Shown here one piece after another: positions 61,715-64,000 of a stretch of 64,000 nucleotides of DNA. Position 1 is the first letter of the stretch. Every line of letters starts with the position of its first letter. The notes under the pieces were generated by a model that was given only the letters and a program-made list of their open reading frames with translations, was not told where the DNA came from and searched no databases. The translations under genes were made by a program, and so were the position numbers. The stretch comes from Desulfamplus sp. (GTDB lineage: Bacteria; Desulfobacterota; Desulfobacteria; Desulfobacterales; Desulfobacteraceae): NCBI GenBank assembly GCA_015232455.1, contig JADFZQ010000004.1, positions 62,001-126,000 of the forward strand. The letters are read 5' to 3'.

Positions 61715-62410
61715 ATGGAAACACAAACATCCTATAATAATACTAATGCTACTGCCAACATCCATAATATTAATCATGCCGTTGACGGTGATATTTTCCT
61801 GACTCTCAAACGATCACTTCAAAAGTTTCAGTCAAATCGTTTGAACAGCACATATCAAGATATAAAAAGCAATCCAGAATATGATCTAATGGGCGATTTT
61901 TTCTTTAATAGACTCTATGCTCCTGAAGATTTCAGCTTTAGAGATGAGGGAATAAAAAAGCTACACCGTGCATTAGATGGAAAAGTATATTCTGGAATGG
62001 TCTCAGCAGTCTCAAAAGTTATTGAACTCCACGAATTAAGCGATTCTCTTGATAACCTAATGGTTCACAAGATGATCGATGGAGATATTGGAACTGATAT
62101 GAATATGGATCAATATCAGGAGATTTACAGAAGTCTTGATAATTATGATCAGCGAATATATCAGATAAATTTAAGCACAGAAGTTACACGAACATTTCAT
62201 AGATTAAGCCAAAAGTGGATCGTAGCAGTTTCCCTTAATACTGTTAAAAGTGCTGCATACCTTTTTAAAATAAAGCCTGTTGTTGATTTTATTTATCAAG
62301 GATACACAGCGTTCAGGCAGATAAAAAATATTGATTACTTTGTTAATACAATCCATGACCGTGAAATTGCTTGGCATAATGAAATTTGGAATGGTGGAAC
62401 ATTAAATTGA
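61715..62410 (+). CDS. Hypothetical protein of the lipid-storage cluster
   Basis: A 231-residue protein I do not recognise. The N-terminal 20 residues are Asn/Thr-rich and the rest is mostly helical, with a distinctive GDFFFNRLYAPEDFSFRDEG segment near residue 65. No membrane helix. Located between a PhaR-like gene and a patatin, it is probably linked to granule or lipid metabolism, by position only. Confidence 0.6.
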   Translation: METQTSYNNTNATANIHNINHAVDGDIFLTLKRSLQKFQSNRLNSTYQDIKSNPEYDLMGDFFFNRLYAPEDFSFRDEGIKKLHRALDGKVYSGMVSAVSKVIELHELSDSLDNLMVHKMIDGDIGTDMNMDQYQEIYRSLDNYDQRIYQINLSTEVTRTFHRLSQKWIVAVSLNTVKSAAYLFKIKPVVDFIYQGYTAFRQIKNIDYFVNTIHDREIAWHNEIWNGGTLN

Positions 62411-62472
62411 TTGATAAAATTTTTTGATTAAAGATAAAATATAACAAATCAATCTAAAAAAGGCTTACTATT

Positions 62473-62506
62473 ATGAAAAGAGCTTTGATATGAAAAGAGC
62501 ATTGAT
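62473..62506 (+). repeat. 17-bp duplication of the patatin start region
   Basis: ATGAAAAGAGCTTTGAT (62473-62489) and ATGAAAAGAGCATTGAT (62490-62506) differ by one base. The first ATG has AAGG 10 bases upstream and stops at TGA 62491-62493, inside the second ATG. This would couple translation of the patatin to a short leader. Confidence 0.8.
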
Positions 62507-63434
62507 CTTGTCTGGAGGCGGTTCAAGAGGTTCATTTCAGGTTGGGGTATGGAAATATCTTCAAGAAAAAAAGTGGTATCCTGATATGATCTGCGGCACT
62601 TCAATTGGTGCTATTAATGCAGTTGCAATAGGCTCTGGTCTAACTGTTGAAGAGATGGCAAATATTTGGACGACATCTGTCTCAAATAGAAAAAAAATAT
62701 ATAAGCTACAGATTCTTAATTTTATAGCAAACGCTCTATTTAGAGGACGTTGGGTTCCACTTATGGATACAACGCCCCTAAAAAATATGATCCAATCCAA
62801 TATTGATTTTAGCAGACTCAAAAAAAGCACAACTGAAATCATAATATCTGCTGTAAATCTTCACACAGCAATACCTGAATTTTTTAATCAAAATGAAATA
62901 ACCATTAACCATATTATGGCATCAAGTGCTATGCCAATTATCTTTCCACCTCATAAGATTAATGGAATCCCCTATTGGGACGGAGGAATCATGGCAAATA
63001 TACCTCTTTTACCAGCTCTATCAAGAGAGATGGATGAGATTATTGTTGTGCTGCTTTCGCCTTTTGGACACGATTTTCATCTGCCTGAACCCAAAAAATT
63101 ATTTGATGCAGGAGAACATTTGCTGGAGCAATCTCTTGTCTCTTCTTACCAAAACACGCTTATGGGGCAAGATATTAAAAGCATAAAAGATCAGCTCTCT
63201 GCATCTTCTTATTTAAGAAGAAAAAGCCAAATAGAAGACTTCACAAAAAGAGAATCTGATAACATTAGTAATGTTAATAATAACAAAAGAAAAACAACAC
63301 CTCGGATAATAACAATTGCCCCTTTAAAAATGCTTGGTATTCCATCTTTGTTAAACTTTACTCTAGAGCAAGCAAATAGACTCATAGCTCAGGGGTATAA
63401 TAATGCCCATCAAAAATTGAATAATATTTTATAA
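62490..63434 (+). CDS. Patatin-like phospholipase / lipid acyl hydrolase
   Basis: A 314-residue patatin. The oxyanion hole is GGGSRGSFQVG (near 9-19), the nucleophile motif GTSIG (near 36-40) and the catalytic Asp is in DGGIMANIP (near 165). It would hydrolyse acyl esters, releasing fatty acids from membrane lipid or stored wax. A 17-base duplication of the start region lies just upstream (62473-62489); its ATG opens a 6-codon reading frame that overlaps the real start by one base. Confidence 0.88.
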   Translation: MKRALILSGGGSRGSFQVGVWKYLQEKKWYPDMICGTSIGAINAVAIGSGLTVEEMANIWTTSVSNRKKIYKLQILNFIANALFRGRWVPLMDTTPLKNMIQSNIDFSRLKKSTTEIIISAVNLHTAIPEFFNQNEITINHIMASSAMPIIFPPHKINGIPYWDGGIMANIPLLPALSREMDEIIVVLLSPFGHDFHLPEPKKLFDAGEHLLEQSLVSSYQNTLMGQDIKSIKDQLSASSYLRRKSQIEDFTKRESDNISNVNNNKRKTTPRIITIAPLKMLGIPSLLNFTLEQANRLIAQGYNNAHQKLNNIL

Positions 63435-63486
63435 CCATATATAACCAAATTAACCCCCCAAATATATAAATTTAAGGAGAACCCTT

Positions 63487-64000
63487 ATGCTTCCTGAGTA
63501 TTTTGAATTTTCACTTCCAACAAAGTTAGTTTATGGTGCTGGGATTGTCGGTAATATTGAAAAAGCAGTTGCTAAATTTGGTAAGAAAAGAGCATTGCTT
63601 GTAACTGATGCTATTCTTGCTGAGGCGGGACCCGTAGAAAAAGTTAAGAATGGGTTTAAAAACACTGGAATTGAGATTGTATCTATGTTTGACAATGTTC
63701 CGCCAAATTCAACACTAAAAACTGTTCAAGATTGTGCGGCTCAAGGTGTTGCAGATAACTGCGATATGGTTATTGCGGTTGGTGGTGGTAGCGTCATTGA
63801 CACGGCAAAAGTTGCAAACCTTGTTATGAAAAAAGGTGGCAAGGTTCAAGACCACATGGGTGCATATCTTCTTGATAGCAATGAATCTCTTTTCCCATCA
63901 ATTATTATTCCTACTACTGCTGGAACAGGTTCAGAGGTTACTAAGGTTGCTGTTATCGCTGACCCTGACAATGATGTTAAACTTCCATTTGCTGAAGAGC
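63487..64000 (+). CDS. Iron-containing alcohol dehydrogenase (partial, runs off the window)
   Basis: The ATG at 63487 has AAGGAG upstream. The first 171 residues are visible. They show the family N-terminus (FSLPTKLVYGAGIV), the NAD-binding GGGSVIDTAK (near 98-107) and TTAGTGSEVT (near 139-148), one of the family's conserved metal/substrate motifs. It would interconvert aldehydes and alcohols, supplying fatty alcohol for the wax ester synthase. The rest of the gene lies beyond the window end. Confidence 0.9.
   Translation, partial: MLPEYFEFSLPTKLVYGAGIVGNIEKAVAKFGKKRALLVTDAILAEAGPVEKVKNGFKNTGIEIVSMFDNVPPNSTLKTVQDCAAQGVADNCDMVIAVGGGSVIDTAKVANLVMKKGGKVQDHMGAYLLDSNESLFPSIIIPTTAGTGSEVTKVAVIADPDNDVKLPFAEE

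Overview
The window looks like a chromosomal piece of a magnetotactic, sulfate-reducing-type deltaproteobacterium (Desulfobacterota), close in gene content to Desulfamplus or the multicellular magnetotactic prokaryotes. The DNA is AT-rich. It carries an actin-like MamK, a MamA TPR protein, MamQ, two MamI-type peptides, two cation diffusion facilitators (MamB and MamM type), PDZ and magnetochrome proteins (MamP, MamE, MamO type), a TauE-type permease and a long run of coiled-coil genes of the deltaproteobacterial 'mad' kind. I saw no rRNA, tRNA, CRISPR array or insertion sequence. Family names come from motif recognition only; no database search was run.

Layout. 1-2.8 kb: a type II restriction-modification pair and an FMN reductase. 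2.9-5.9 kb: an FtsK/SpoIIIE translocase with a terminator, then a STAS protein. 6.4-17.7 kb (minus strand): a HEAT-repeat protein, many coiled-coil proteins and mamK, interrupted by two toxin-antitoxin modules (UPF0175/PIN and HicBA). 18.0-19.6 kb: a four-cluster ferredoxin and three small membrane proteins. 19.8-37.8 kb (minus strand): the magnetosome core. In transcription order this is mamI, mamA, a triheme cytochrome, a tandem MamI-like protein, mamQ, a small membrane protein, mamB, a MamP-like protein, a triple-PDZ protein, mamEO, a MamE/MamO-like pseudoprotease, a PIN toxin pair, a predicted selenoprotein, a NapH-like polyferredoxin, a second predicted selenoprotein, a LapA/MamL-like protein, mamM and a PDZ-NhaD/ArsB permease. 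38-48 kb: a signalling block with a pseudo-receiver, a NarL-type two-component pair, a one-domain Clp-like ATPase with a zinc/coiled-coil protein and a membrane protein, then an RsbU-like phosphatase, a receiver-ATPase and a lone HdrC. 48-64 kb: a neutral-lipid storage region with a UbiB kinase, an alpha/beta hydrolase, two large acyl-reductase-like proteins, a ferredoxin, a wax ester synthase/DGAT, a phasin, two PhaR-like proteins, a patatin and an iron-dependent alcohol dehydrogenase that runs off the end.

The most striking signal is in the magnetosome core. Three in-frame UGA codons lie in the same context (LAA-x-G-UGA-Pro-Pro). Each is followed at nearly the same distance (21, 21 and 20 nt) by a small hairpin whose three-base loop starts with G. 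This is what a bacterial selenocysteine insertion element looks like. It merges two apparent small ORFs into one 199-residue protein with two selenocysteines and extends a second protein by three residues.

Other notable points are three toxin-antitoxin modules inside one magnetosome island, NifX-like domains on two PDZ magnetosome proteins, long perfect palindromes (two of one family in different intergenic regions), a (TGAG)7 tract inside a receiver-like gene, and a paired-repeat promoter in front of the phasin gene.
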